A stretch of DNA of 64,000 bases, from the NCBI GenBank assembly GCA_913054135.1, contig CAJXJK010000010.1:62001-126000 (forward strand). The letters are read 5' to 3'. Below, piece after piece: positions 1 through 10,022 of this stretch; position 1 is the first letter of the stretch, and every line of letters starts with the position of its first letter. The DNA is from an uncultured Flavobacteriales bacterium. GTDB lineage: Bacteria > Bacteroidota > Bacteroidia > Flavobacteriales_D > Crocinitomicaceae. The translations under genes and the position numbers were made by a program. The notes under the pieces were generated by a model, which was not told where the DNA came from, did not search any database, and saw nothing but the letters and a program-made list of their open reading frames with translations.

Positions 1-3000
1 CAAATCCGTTTATCGGATCATCTCCGTTTCCTAAATCAAGAACAAAGAAATATGTTCCGTCTACCACATTGTCTCCGGTAATTTTCATTTTAGCGCCAGC
101 AGAGTTTCCGTCCCATTCACTTTGGTAGGGTTCGGCTGCATAAACTTGATCACCCCATCTATTGAAAATCACAATTGCATTATCAGGGTATTGCTCAATG
201 TTTACAATAACAAAGAAGTCATTAAATCCATCTCCATTTGGTGTGAAACCGTTCGGAATGATTACATCTAATGCGCCTTCAACAGTGAAGTAAATTGTTG
301 CTCTCTCACACTGTGTTACACAAACAGGATCACAGATTTCGTAAACTAAACTGTCAAGACCTAAGAATCCGAGATTTGGTGTGTACTCAAATTCTCCTCC
401 TCCTAAATAGTCTGCTGTTCCGTTTTGAGGATCATCAATAATGCTAATTGTTGAGACATCACCAGTATCATTCAAATAGGCGTTTGTTACAACTGCCACA
501 TTTGGGAAAGTAGAAACCGAATCATTGTTTGCAGCTACACTCGATAAATCTGAGAAGTCAACATTTACTAAGATTGAATTAATACATCCGTTTCCGTCAG
601 TTACCGTTAAAGTGTAGTCACCAGGTAACAAATCACCAACTGATGCCGTGTTACCCACATTATTTAATCCATCATTCCATAAGTAAGAATAATTAGGAAC
701 TCCGATTACAGTAATACCTGAAATAGTCCCACCACCATTTACACAGTTACCATCTGTAATGGCAATGCTAGATGTATCAATTTGTGGAGTAGGATTCACA
801 TTAATTTGTAACGAATCAATTGCAGAACAGTTGTTAGCATTGGTTCCCGTAATATAGAAAGTAGTCGTTAATGTTGGGCTAACCGATTGGTTTTGTCCTG
901 TATAAGTGTTTGATTGATCGTCTGACCAATCATAATTTGTAACTCCGGTTCCGTTTGCTGTAATATCAGCCGATTCACCTTCACAAATAGTTTGATCTGC
1001 ACTTGCTAAAATTGTAGGATTTGGATTTACTGTTACAACTATGTCATCAGTATCTGTACAAAGATTTGCATCTGATACAGTAACGATATAAGTTGTAGTT
1101 GAGGCAGGAGTGACATTTTGATTTTGTCCATTTCCTAATCCATTATCCCAATCGTAAGATGTTCCACCACTTGCAGCTAAGTTTGCAGTTTCTCCTTCAC
1201 AAATAGTAATATCAGTTCCGGCATCAGCTGTTGGGTTTGCGTTCACAGTAATTGTTACGGAGGCAGAACCTGAGCAACCTGCACCATCATCAACGTTCAC
1301 TGTGTAAGTCGTAGTTGAAGCTGGCGTAATTGATTGAGAAGATCCAGCACCTAAGCCTTGATCCCAAGCATAATTAACACCACCTGATGCATTTAAGGTA
1401 TGTGATTCACCTGCACAAAGATCAGTGTCTGCACCCGCGTCAGGAGTTAAAGCAGATCCTACATCAATGAAGATGTCATCAGTTGCCTGACACATATTAA
1501 GATCAGTTACCGTTACCGTATAGGTAACAGGAACAGTAATGTTTGTAATAGTATGAGAAGCTCCAGCACCTAAACCACCATCCCATAAATAAGTTGACCC
1601 ACCTGAACCAGTGATCGAAGCAGTTCCTCCATTACATACGGTAATGTCATTACCCGCAAAAGCATTCGGTAATGCATTTACTGTGACAAGAACATCATCA
1701 GTATCGGTACATGAAAATCCATTTGTTACTGTAAGAGTATAAGTTGTATTTGCAGTTGGACTCACACTTTCAATTGCAGCCGATCCTCCTGAACTCCATG
1801 AGTAGCTTCCTCCACCAGAACCAGATAAGTTAGCTGATTGTCCGTTACAGATTTCTTGGTCTAAACCTGCACTAGCGGTAGGTGATGGGTCTACATTAAT
1901 AAGAACACCGTCAGTATCTTGACATCCGTTTGCGTCAGTCACAGTTACATTATAAGTCGTATTTGAATTGGGTGAAACAGTTTGTGAAGCTCCTGCTGCC
2001 GGAATGTCCCAGCTATATGAGTAACCTCCGCCTCCGCCATTGGCAGTTGCATTAATATTAGCAGACTCATTGTCACAAATTGTTTGATTCGCTCCAGCAT
2101 TTGCTGTTGGGTTATCATTAACTGTCACATACACTGATGCCGAAGTAGTTGTTCCACAATATCCTTGAACCTCAACAATGTATTCTGTGTTTTGAGTTGG
2201 ATTAACTGTGTTGGTTGCCGAAGTTGAAGTAAAGCCAACAGGGTCAGAAGTCCAACTATAAGTATAAGAACCAGTTCCTGTAATCATTGCTTCAATGTCA
2301 GTTGAACTTCCATCACAAATAAATTCATCTAAAGCAACCGCTTCAACAACTTGAACTCCTGATGTTGCAGTAATTGTATACGAACAAATGTCACCTGCAA
2401 AGCCGTCAACTACTATATAGTAAGTGTTTCCGATCGTAAGACCAGTTGCCAAAACAGTTTGTGAAGTACTTGTTTCTAAGAAGTTGGATACAGGAACAAA
2501 GTTCGTACAGTTAGTACCCTCGAATATCTGCATTTGCATTCCGTTTCCATTTTGACAAGAAGAAATCTCAACAAATAATTCAGCAGTAGTTGCGCCAGCA
2601 GTGAACTGAAGCCATGAATTGTTGTCTAATTGTACGGGCGAAAAACCAGTATATCCAGTTCCGAAAACACATCCAGGAGTAGGAAGTAAAGGATCTCCAA
2701 TTCCACACATGTTATCTGGCGAATCAACAGTGTAAGCACTTGAAGTCACACCACCATATCCATTTAAATCACAAATCTGTTGAGCATTAACGCAGTCGTC
2801 ATTGTCAGGAGATGTTACACAAAGGCTAAATTCTCCATTATTATTGTTTCCATATTCCCAAACTCTTATCCACATTGTTGCTCCTGGTACTAATCCAGTT
2901 TCATAAATATGTGGCATCAAAATTCCGTCACCTGGCTCACCATCATCATCACAAGCAACAAGAACTGGTGAAGCACAACTTCCTGAATATAAAGCCATGG

Positions 3001-3706
3001 CTCCATCTCCAAAATCAAGCTCTGCAGTATGAATATCAAGCTCACCACTTGCAGGAACTACAACTGAAAACCAAACGTCTCCTCCGGCATACCCTCCTTG
3101 AAACGGAGAAGAACCTCCACAACCAGAAGGTGAAGGAACAGTTGATCCGGCAGATCCTGCATTCGTGAACGTTAAATAATTACAAGATGGCGTCACCTCA
3201 GGTAATGCATATGCAGCACAAGGCGTATTGTTTGTTGAAGGAGCTAAACCTGTCACACATGTTTGAAAGGTTGAAGTTCCTGAACCAACACCATAATGAT
3301 ATACTCTATAGTAATAAGTATTGCTTATTGTTAATCCAGTTGCCTGTAGTACTTCAAGTCCGTTAAGACCATTAACGTCTTGACACTGAATGCTAGTTAG
3401 CGTACCACATGCCCCACTGAATAATTGAATTACCGCATCATATCCTACAGTAGGTGAAACAGTAATATCCATTTCAGTACTATTGGCTACGAAAGAATAC
3501 CATACATCATCATCTGCATTTCCTCCTCCTGAACAAGTCGGCATACTTTGCGTCCCGTTACCTGAAGATCCAGCTTGAAGAGTACACTGCGTTAAAGTTG
3601 GTGTGATAACAAGCGCGTCAGCACATTCGTCTCCTTGAGCAGAAGACATGATTGAAGAACCTAAAAACAAAGTTAATAAGCTCAAATTTTTTATTGACTT
3701 ATTCAT
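1..3706 (-). CDS. Large T9SS type B secreted protein with PKD/Ig-like repeats (3' end outside window)
   Basis: Partial gene of about 1235 residues in view, reading off the left edge. It starts with a signal peptide (residues 1-24, ending SSAQ). Two or three beta-sandwich modules of the DDDVWYSFVA type follow, then about seven Ig/PKD-like repeats of roughly 75-85 residues, each with a Cys-containing motif such as ICDNES, ICNGQS or LCAGES. The visible C-terminus is a gliding-motility-associated type B sorting domain: FTPNGDGFNDFF (near base 235), NRWGD and WDGNSAGAK, with only a few residues missing. The protein should be exported by Sec, moved across the outer membrane by T9SS and displayed or released; an adhesin or surface filament role is inferred. 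The start codon at 3706 lies inside the end of the upstream small gene (8-bp overlap), so the two are probably translationally coupled. Confidence 0.9.
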   Translation of the reverse strand, partial: MNKSIKNLSLLTLFLGSSIMSSAQGDECADALVITPTLTQCTLQAGSSGNGTQSMPTCSGGGNADDDVWYSFVANSTEMDITVSPTVGYDAVIQLFSGACGTLTSIQCQDVNGLNGLEVLQATGLTISNTYYYRVYHYGVGSGTSTFQTCVTGLAPSTNNTPCAAYALPEVTPSCNYLTFTNAGSAGSTVPSPSGCGGSSPFQGGYAGGDVWFSVVVPASGELDIHTAELDFGDGAMALYSGSCASPVLVACDDDGEPGDGILMPHIYETGLVPGATMWIRVWEYGNNNNGEFSLCVTSPDNDDCVNAQQICDLNGYGGVTSSAYTVDSPDNMCGIGDPLLPTPGCVFGTGYTGFSPVQLDNNSWLQFTAGATTAELFVEISSCQNGNGMQMQIFEGTNCTNFVPVSNFLETSTSQTVLATGLTIGNTYYIVVDGFAGDICSYTITATSGVQVVEAVALDEFICDGSSTDIEAMITGTGSYTYSWTSDPVGFTSTSATNTVNPTQNTEYIVEVQGYCGTTTSASVYVTVNDNPTANAGANQTICDNESANINATANGGGGGYSYSWDIPAAGASQTVSPNSNTTYNVTVTDANGCQDTDGVLINVDPSPTASAGLDQEICNGQSANLSGSGGGSYSWSSGGSAAIESVSPTANTTYTLTVTNGFSCTDTDDVLVTVNALPNAFAGNDITVCNGGTASITGSGGSTYLWDGGLGAGASHTITNITVPVTYTVTVTDLNMCQATDDIFIDVGSALTPDAGADTDLCAGESHTLNASGGVNYAWDQGLGAGSSQSITPASTTTYTVNVDDGAGCSGSASVTITVNANPTADAGTDITICEGETANLAASGGTSYDWDNGLGNGQNQNVTPASTTTYIVTVSDANLCTDTDDIVVTVNPNPTILASADQTICEGESADITANGTGVTNYDWSDDQSNTYTGQNQSVSPTLTTTFYITGTNANNCSAIDSLQINVNPTPQIDTSSIAITDGNCVNGGGTISGITVIGVPNYSYLWNDGLNNVGNTASVGDLLPGDYTLTVTDGNGCINSILVNVDFSDLSSVAANNDSVSTFPNVAVVTNAYLNDTGDVSTISIIDDPQNGTADYLGGGEFEYTPNLGFLGLDSLVYEICDPVCVTQCERATIYFTVEGALDVIIPNGFTPNGDGFNDFFVIVNIEQYPDNAIVIFNRWGDQVYAAEPYQSEWDGNSAGAKMKITGDNVVDGTYFFVLDLGNGDDPINGF

Positions 3707-4034
3707 TGATTTCAGTTCTTTTGATTTTTACTATTTCAGACCCATTTTGAAGGATAACCGTTTTCACTTTATCCATAACTTGATTTGCAGTCATGTCATG
3801 ATTCGAACATTCAAAATGTAAATTGTATTCTATTAATATGAGCTCGCAGTCCTTTACGCCCGGCAATAATGAAACAGCATCTTTAATCTGTTCAGCCTGA
3901 GCTTCTGTTTTAAGTTTATTGAGACTAATGTTGTATTCAAATTGCTTAAGGGGAGCTTTTTCTTGACCAAAGGAAATTGTGGTCGCAAAGAGAAATACCA
4001 GCAATAAAATTGCTCTGAATTTAGGTTTTAACAT
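3699..4034 (-). CDS. Small secreted HMA-like (ferredoxin-fold) protein
   Basis: A 111-residue protein with a clear signal peptide (residues 1-23, ending ISFGQ). The mature part reads as a beta-alpha-beta-beta-alpha-beta unit with the spacing of heavy-metal-associated domains (KTEAQAEQIKDAVSLLPGVKDCELI ... TANQVMDKVKTVI, split here around the turn). The metal-binding CxxC loop of true HMA proteins is missing, so copper binding is not supported. It is the first gene of a two-gene unit and overlaps the adhesin start by 8 bp. Similar CxxC-less secreted HMA-like proteins occur in Bacteroidota without a firm function. The fold assignment is an inference from the pattern. Confidence 0.75.
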   Translation of the reverse strand: MLKPKFRAILLLVFLFATTISFGQEKAPLKQFEYNISLNKLKTEAQAEQIKDAVSLLPGVKDCELILIEYNLHFECSNHDMTANQVMDKVKTVILQNGSEIVKIKRTEINE

Positions 4035-4070
4035 AGTAGTTTTATTAGGTACGCATAATAAATGCGAGAG

Positions 4071-4102
4071 CTAAATTAGTAATTATGACCGTGATAATCA
4101 AA
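4071..4102 (-). promoter_or_regulatory. Bacteroidota vegetative-type promoter candidate
   Basis: On the minus strand TTTG (4102-4099) is followed after 20 nt by TAATTTAG (4078-4071), one base off the TAnnTTTG -7 consensus. It lies about 40 nt upstream of the start at 4034 and would drive the HMA-like gene and the adhesin. Confidence 0.5.
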
Positions 4103-4153
4103 TTATTCTACCTGAAAGCTAGATTATACAAGGCTTAAACGATTTAAATATAC

Positions 4154-5428
4154 TCAAATATTTAGCATAACCATTCGAGCCGTTTGTCTGCTCTTTTGTT
4201 CAAGAATTATTTGTTTACCGACAGTCACTCTTTCAAGGGTTGGTGTATCATAATGTCGGATGGTCACCAGCTCTAAAGGCTCATTGTATTTAACAATGTA
4301 TTCTTGGTCAAAGTGACTAATGAATTTTTGAATATCGATACGTTTTAAATCTGTGCAAAAAGAGAAGCTTACTGCTGAATTCTGCATGATGTTCATCCTG
4401 ATTCCTTCTTGATTCAAATAAGCGAATATCTCTTCAAGGTTTTCTTCAATAATAAATGAGAAATCCTTTGGCGAAAGTGACACCAATATTTGGTCCATCT
4501 TAAATATGAAAGAAGGGATATTGCTATCATTTTCTTCAGATTGTTGAATAACCGTGCCTGTTGAACTTGGGTTTAAGAATGATTTAATGTTTAAGGGAAT
4601 GTTCTTTCTTTTCAGAGGTTGGATGGTTCTTGGGTGAATAACCGAAGCACCAAAATAAGCAAGTTCAATGGCTTCTCTAAATGATATTTTCTCAATTAAT
4701 ACTGTATTGTCAAACCACTTGGGGTCGGCATTTAGCATTCCCGGTACATCTTTCCAAATAGTCACATCTTCGGCATCAAGTGCATAGGCGAATATTGAGG
4801 CTGAAAAGTCAGAGCCTTCTCTTCCCAAGGTAGTCGTAAACCCTTTAGTGGTATGCCCAATAAACCCTTGTGAAATTAAGATTCTTTGGTTGTCTGCGAA
4901 ACTGTCTTTTGCCTTTTTTTGAATTTTTGAACAGCTGTTATCCCAATCAATTTTGGCCTCTCGCCATTTGTCGTTTGTTACTACGAGTTCTCTAGCGTCC
5001 ATCCATTCATTTCTAACTTTTTTTGAAGTCAAAAATGAAGAAACAATGGTTGTTGAAATTACTTCTCCCAATGAAACGATCTGATCATATTCAAAGTGGT
5101 AATTCTCTGAAGCTTTTTTAGAACATTTGTCAGATAGCTTCTTGAAAATCAAATCTAGCTCCTGATTTATTTTTTCGTTTTGATCGCCAAAGAGCTCGTC
5201 AATGATGTCATTATGGAATTGTCTCAACTCTAAAATAAGCTCATCACAATTTCCTTCTTGTTTCCAATACGAATCAAGAATAACCTCAAGTGCGTTGGTA
5301 GTTTTTCCCATTGCTGAAATGATAATTACCAATTTGTCTTTAGGATACAAATCAATAATACTTGCAACATTTCTAACCGCATCAGCATCTTTTACAGAGG
5401 CTCCACCAAATTTGAAAACTTTAATCAT
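4154..5428 (-). CDS. Aspartate kinase (monofunctional)
   Basis: A 424-residue aspartokinase that phosphorylates aspartate as the first step towards lysine, threonine, methionine and diaminopimelate. The N-terminal kinase motif FKFGGASV is at residues 5-12. The amino-acid-kinase core runs to about residue 285 and includes TTLGREGSDFSAS and the DVTIWKDVPG segment. The C-terminal 130 residues match the ACT regulatory region (SLSPKDFSFI and after). There is no homoserine dehydrogenase domain. An in-frame GTG directly before the ATG would add one residue; I chose the ATG at 5428. The gene stands alone between the HMA-like unit and the divergent SprB-repeat genes. A possible -7 box (TATTTTCG) lies at 5450-5443. 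Confidence 0.93.
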   Translation of the reverse strand: MIKVFKFGGASVKDADAVRNVASIIDLYPKDKLVIIISAMGKTTNALEVILDSYWKQEGNCDELILELRQFHNDIIDELFGDQNEKINQELDLIFKKLSDKCSKKASENYHFEYDQIVSLGEVISTTIVSSFLTSKKVRNEWMDARELVVTNDKWREAKIDWDNSCSKIQKKAKDSFADNQRILISQGFIGHTTKGFTTTLGREGSDFSASIFAYALDAEDVTIWKDVPGMLNADPKWFDNTVLIEKISFREAIELAYFGASVIHPRTIQPLKRKNIPLNIKSFLNPSSTGTVIQQSEENDSNIPSFIFKMDQILVSLSPKDFSFIIEENLEEIFAYLNQEGIRMNIMQNSAVSFSFCTDLKRIDIQKFISHFDQEYIVKYNEPLELVTIRHYDTPTLERVTVGKQIILEQKSRQTARMVMLNI

Positions 5429-5647
5429 CACTTAATTTTCAACGAAAATAGCAGCTTTGTTTGATGTAAATGGATTTCATAAAATGATTTTATTTTTTAT
5501 CACGTTTTGATGATTATCTGTGAAAAATGAATAATTCGAAAAATCTGCCCTCAAATTCTTTATATTTATTGTCTTGATTGAGAACTACTATGCTGCAACT
5601 TTTTTGAGTTTAGAGACGTTTTCAATTTGAATTGTAGAAAACTTATT

Positions 5648-8600
5648 ATGAAGAATCCACTCCAAAATTTACTTAACAAGAAGTTTTACGCCTTATTGTT
5701 TGCATTCTCATTTGCTGCCATTTCGGGAGCGCAAGAGATTTGTGATAATGGTATTGATGACGATAATGATGGTTTGATTGACTGTCTTGATCCTGATTGC
5801 CTTTCTAGTCCTGATTGTCCTGCTTTTGGTGTGCCAGGGGCATGTTTGCCAATTGGTTATTATCCAGATATTACAGGTACAGAAAGTGGTTTTAAAGCTG
5901 CCAATCAAACGGCAGATGTAACAATTCCAATTCCGGCAAACTCAGAACGTCTTTCATTAATTATTCAAGGAGTTTATCAGCAAGGAGTAACTGAGAATCT
6001 CACAGGTACGAATGATGTGAATTTTGGAGAAGAAAGAATTGTTTGGGGTAGAGTTGAGGTTGACTTGGTAGGCAATACTTCTTCAGGTTGGGTTGAATAT
6101 TTCGTAAACAATCACGAAAACAAGAGATTTTCATGGGTAGACGAAGACTTGGGTCCTAACATGACAGACACCTATACAACAGTGGGTCATGATTTTGCCG
6201 AACTAACTGACTTTGAAATGTCTTTTGATCATGTAGGTTCTAATTTTATAGTTGGATGTAGCCGACCAGATGTTGACATCTCTTATTTCACAATCAACTA
6301 CGGAAACTTTAACACTGAATCTTTAACCAGAATTGATGGAGCAGATCCAACACAATATCCAGCATACTTTGACGCCGGTACTTATTCTCAAACCATTGAC
6401 ATGCAGCCAGCACCTGATAATGCTGATTACATAATCTTAAGAGGTATTGGAATTAACCAAAACAGGTATGGAACGAATGGGGTTTTGGTTGGAACTACGA
6501 GAGAAGAGACTTTGTCAATTAAATATATTGTTTGTGACCTTACTAATATGACGGCTTCAGGAGCATTGGCTATTAATGCTGGTAATCAACCGAACTTTGG
6601 TTCAACATTTACTTTTGAAGACTACGACCTTACTTCTGGCCAGTCTATTGTGACGAATGCAACCTTGTCTGGAGATTTTGTGGGTAACATAACTCCACCT
6701 GGCCAAATAGCAATTGGTGACATGACAATAGAAGTTGTTGGAAATCAATTGGTTCTGACGCGTTCAAATGTATTCGGAGATGATTATAACGAAATGTATT
6801 ATGTTGAGTTTTTGAAATATTCAAATCAACCTTATACCTCTTCTTTCTTCATTACTGAAAACGCTTATAGCTCTCCTCAAGATATCGGTTTCGATCCAGG
6901 AGGAATTAACAATGGAGTTGGTGTTTCAGGATTTGTAGATTTCACAATCCCAGCTGGTGCAAAAAGAGCTTACTTAGAGTGTAGAGCAAATGGTCTTTAC
7001 TCTTCTTTAAACTTAGTTGGACCAACCACGGTAGCTTCAAGCAGAACAAATGATAATCAAATGTATTCTTTCACAGAGGTGAATTTTGATTTAGAACAAA
7101 CTACAGGTTATTATGTGACCTTAACAACTTCAACCAATCAACAGATTTATGCTTGGCAAAACATTGACATTGATCCTTTAGTTGATATTACAACTCAAGG
7201 GATTTATGGACAGCCTTCTAATACTGATGAGCGAATAAATTTTGAAATCGTTCCTCCAGACATTTTCAGAGTACACCTTCAAAATGATAAACTGGCATTT
7301 GAGAGAATCATGCAAATTACATTCTTAGGTTCTAAGATTAACTTGGTGTACAGTAGTTTTGATCAAAACGCCACATTTACAGGATGTGATAGTGTTTATT
7401 TTGATATGGAAATTTGTAATTCAGGTGGAGCAGATTTGAATCAACAAGTGCCAATCTCGTTTTATGATGGAGACCCAACTGTTGATCCTACTGCAATTTA
7501 CTTACAAACTGAAATGTACAATTTGAATATTGTTCAAGGTCAATGTGAAACATTCACATTCGGAGTAAATATTGATTCTTTAGGAGGAGCAACTTCAGGA
7601 GATATTACAATTGTATTGAATGATAACGGAATGTACTCTGGAGTGCCTGGCTCTCAAATTCCTGATACTTGGGATATAGATTCCTTATTTGATCAAGGTA
7701 ATCCAGTTCTTGAATGTGAGTTCACCCAAAATATTATTTCAGCTCCGTGGGCTTTAGTTGAGCCGCCTGAGCCAACCGTAAACTTTAACCAAAATACATT
7801 TACAATTTGTCCGGGTGAGGACGCTACTATTGTGGCTACCCCCGCTGGAACAACTGGTGAGTTTTCAATGCAATGGACACCTGGAGGTGTTGCAGATACT
7901 TTGAATACAATTACTGTTAATCCACCAGTTGAAACTTGGTATTATTATGAGTTGTCAGACGTCTGTCATGATATAATTGACTCGGTAAAAGTAGAAATTG
8001 GTAACGTAGACTTAACTGCGATTAATATTGTAGATGCCACTGACTGTCCTGGTCAGGTAGGGTTCACGCCTGGTTCAATTGACGTATTACCAGATGACCC
8101 AACATGGACATATACCTTAGTCGGAGGAGGAAATACATTCGGACCACAAAACAATGGTAGTTTCGGAGGCTTGGATGGTCAAACCTACTTACTTACTATA
8201 GTTGATGCTGCTGGATGTGCAACTGATACAGCAGTTACAGTTGGTTTGGGTGCAAATGCGGTTACTGCAGTATTTGTGCTTGACTCGGTCAGAGATGTTA
8301 CCTGCTTTGGAACGAATGATGGTGGTGCTTATATCAATACATTGGCAGGTGGATTATTACCCCCATTTGATGTAACATGGGATCACACAACTGGTAACCA
8401 TTTAACAATACCTAATGTAGCAGTTGGCGGAGAATCAGATGTTGATGATTTGTTTGGTGGCCAATGGGTAGTTACTGTAACAGATCAAGAAGGATGTACT
8501 TGGTCAACACCATTCCAAATATTTGAGCCAGACGAATTAACACTAGACTTCAATTATAACGATCCAACTTGTTTTGGATTTAATGACGGTTCAGTTACCA

Positions 8601-9898
8601 TTAATTCAGTTGGAGGTAACGGAGGAAATAATTTCCTAATTACAGATGCCGTTCCAACTCAGTTGAATTCAGGAAACTCTAATACAGCAAATCAATTAGT
8701 TGAAGGATGGTATTATGCCGAAATAACTGATCAAAATGGATGTTTTGTTGAAGACTCTATTTTACTTGAAGACCCAGGTCAAATCAATGTAGATTTAGAT
8801 TTAACAATGCCATTATGTTACGGTTACGCAACAGGAGTTGCTATCGCAGATACAGTTTATAATTATACAGGATCGTATGATCAAGTGGCTTATTTCTGGA
8901 ATCCTGCAATGGGCAATGATAATGGAATTGGAGCTGATACAGCTGTTGGATTAACTGCACAAGATTACATCCTAACCATCAATGATCAAAATGGTTGTTC
9001 AGAGGTATTTAATTTCACCATTACTCAACCAGCTCAAATGGAGTTCTCTCAGTTAGGAACTGAGCCTGCTTATTGTAGAGTGTTTGATTACCAAAACGGA
9101 AATGGTGTTGTGTATGCTGCGGCAACAGGCGGAACAGGAAACTTCACATATGAGTGGTTTAACATATTAGGTGAGACGTACTCAAACAATTCAACTTGGG
9201 GTGGACTCAATCCAGGAGAATATCAAATACAAGTGTTTGATGATAACGGATGTTTATTAGTAGACACGGTTAGTCTTGACTCATTAAACCCTGAAGCGAT
9301 TTATGATCCAGCTTCTCCTCAGTTCTTAACTTCTGGAGTATGTGAAGGAACGGCAGTGGTTGATGTGACGTTTACAAATCAATCATTGAATTATGCAAAC
9401 CCTAATAATCCAAATGCTGATACAACATTCTTCTGGAATCTAAATTATGACGCTACTAACCCAAGTTTAGGTTGGCAAATTTCACATGATGTAGCTGAAG
9501 TTTTTGATACTTCATATGCTGATGGCGGACTGTACAATGTTTGTTTAGTCGCTCTCAACAAAAACGGATGTTCGGATACGACATGTAAAGAGATATTGGT
9601 ATTTGATCCTCTTGGCTTTATGCCGGTTAATACATTTACACCAAATGGTGATGGTGATAACGACTTCTTTACTTTTGATTATAGAGCTCAAGCAGTTGTT
9701 AACTTCTCATGTGTTATCGTTAACAGATGGGGAGTAGTCGTTCATGAAATGTCTGCGATTACCGATCAGTGGGATGGTTCAGATAAGAACGGTTCTACTT
9801 GTAATGATGGTACTTACTTCTATACTTATGAAGGTGAGGCCGAAAACGGAGAAACATTTGAAGGTCAAGGAACTGTAAATATATTTAACGGAAATTGA
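5648..9898 (+). CDS. Giant T9SS type B protein with SprB-like repeats, copy 1
   Basis: 1416 residues. I chose the ATG at 5648, which opens a good signal peptide ending ISGAQ; an in-frame TTG 21 nt upstream is less likely. After the signal comes an Asp-rich calcium-binding-like loop (CDNGIDDDNDGLIDCLDPDC). A long beta-rich region to about residue 750 follows, then SprB-type repeats with the usual Cys-x-G/DG...W...VTVTDQEGC pattern. The type B gliding-motility sorting domain (TPNGDGDNDFF, NRWGVV, WDGSDKNG) ends the protein. Export by T9SS and attachment to the surface are inferred from that domain. It has a closely related tandem paralog 124 bp downstream. Substrate or adhesion target is unknown. 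Confidence 0.92.
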   Translation: MKNPLQNLLNKKFYALLFAFSFAAISGAQEICDNGIDDDNDGLIDCLDPDCLSSPDCPAFGVPGACLPIGYYPDITGTESGFKAANQTADVTIPIPANSERLSLIIQGVYQQGVTENLTGTNDVNFGEERIVWGRVEVDLVGNTSSGWVEYFVNNHENKRFSWVDEDLGPNMTDTYTTVGHDFAELTDFEMSFDHVGSNFIVGCSRPDVDISYFTINYGNFNTESLTRIDGADPTQYPAYFDAGTYSQTIDMQPAPDNADYIILRGIGINQNRYGTNGVLVGTTREETLSIKYIVCDLTNMTASGALAINAGNQPNFGSTFTFEDYDLTSGQSIVTNATLSGDFVGNITPPGQIAIGDMTIEVVGNQLVLTRSNVFGDDYNEMYYVEFLKYSNQPYTSSFFITENAYSSPQDIGFDPGGINNGVGVSGFVDFTIPAGAKRAYLECRANGLYSSLNLVGPTTVASSRTNDNQMYSFTEVNFDLEQTTGYYVTLTTSTNQQIYAWQNIDIDPLVDITTQGIYGQPSNTDERINFEIVPPDIFRVHLQNDKLAFERIMQITFLGSKINLVYSSFDQNATFTGCDSVYFDMEICNSGGADLNQQVPISFYDGDPTVDPTAIYLQTEMYNLNIVQGQCETFTFGVNIDSLGGATSGDITIVLNDNGMYSGVPGSQIPDTWDIDSLFDQGNPVLECEFTQNIISAPWALVEPPEPTVNFNQNTFTICPGEDATIVATPAGTTGEFSMQWTPGGVADTLNTITVNPPVETWYYYELSDVCHDIIDSVKVEIGNVDLTAINIVDATDCPGQVGFTPGSIDVLPDDPTWTYTLVGGGNTFGPQNNGSFGGLDGQTYLLTIVDAAGCATDTAVTVGLGANAVTAVFVLDSVRDVTCFGTNDGGAYINTLAGGLLPPFDVTWDHTTGNHLTIPNVAVGGESDVDDLFGGQWVVTVTDQEGCTWSTPFQIFEPDELTLDFNYNDPTCFGFNDGSVTINSVGGNGGNNFLITDAVPTQLNSGNSNTANQLVEGWYYAEITDQNGCFVEDSILLEDPGQINVDLDLTMPLCYGYATGVAIADTVYNYTGSYDQVAYFWNPAMGNDNGIGADTAVGLTAQDYILTINDQNGCSEVFNFTITQPAQMEFSQLGTEPAYCRVFDYQNGNGVVYAAATGGTGNFTYEWFNILGETYSNNSTWGGLNPGEYQIQVFDDNGCLLVDTVSLDSLNPEAIYDPASPQFLTSGVCEGTAVVDVTFTNQSLNYANPNNPNADTTFFWNLNYDATNPSLGWQISHDVAEVFDTSYADGGLYNVCLVALNKNGCSDTTCKEILVFDPLGFMPVNTFTPNGDGDNDFFTFDYRAQAVVNFSCVIVNRWGVVVHEMSAITDQWDGSDKNGSTCNDGTYFYTYEGEAENGETFEGQGTVNIFNGN
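8281..8765 (+). repeat. Near-identical block shared with 12633-13111
   Basis: Within the paralog pair this segment is far more alike than the flanks: the encoded protein is identical for about 160 residues. One run of about 77 identical bases around 8669-8745 matches 13020-13096, while neighbouring parts show frequent synonymous and replacement changes. Confidence 0.75.
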
Positions 9899-9916
9899 TA
9901 AAATAGATTTAAAATG

Positions 9917-9952
9917 AAAGGCGTCTCGATTCAAACGAGACGCCTTTTTTGT
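9917..9952 (+). terminator. Rho-independent terminator
   Basis: Stem AAAGGCGTCTCG / CGAGACGCCTTT with a 7-nt loop followed by a T run. It separates the two giant paralogs, so each probably has its own transcript. Confidence 0.88.
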
Positions 9953-10022
9953 TTTTAGCTATATTAGGTGTCGTGCAACTATTCTTTTTAAGCTTGCGTT
10001 TCAATTACACAACCTAATTACC

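Noticed and set aside
2875-3168. Plus-strand open frame of 97 codons, His- and Gln-rich
   Set aside because: Lies antisense inside the large adhesin gene; composition is that of an out-of-frame shadow.
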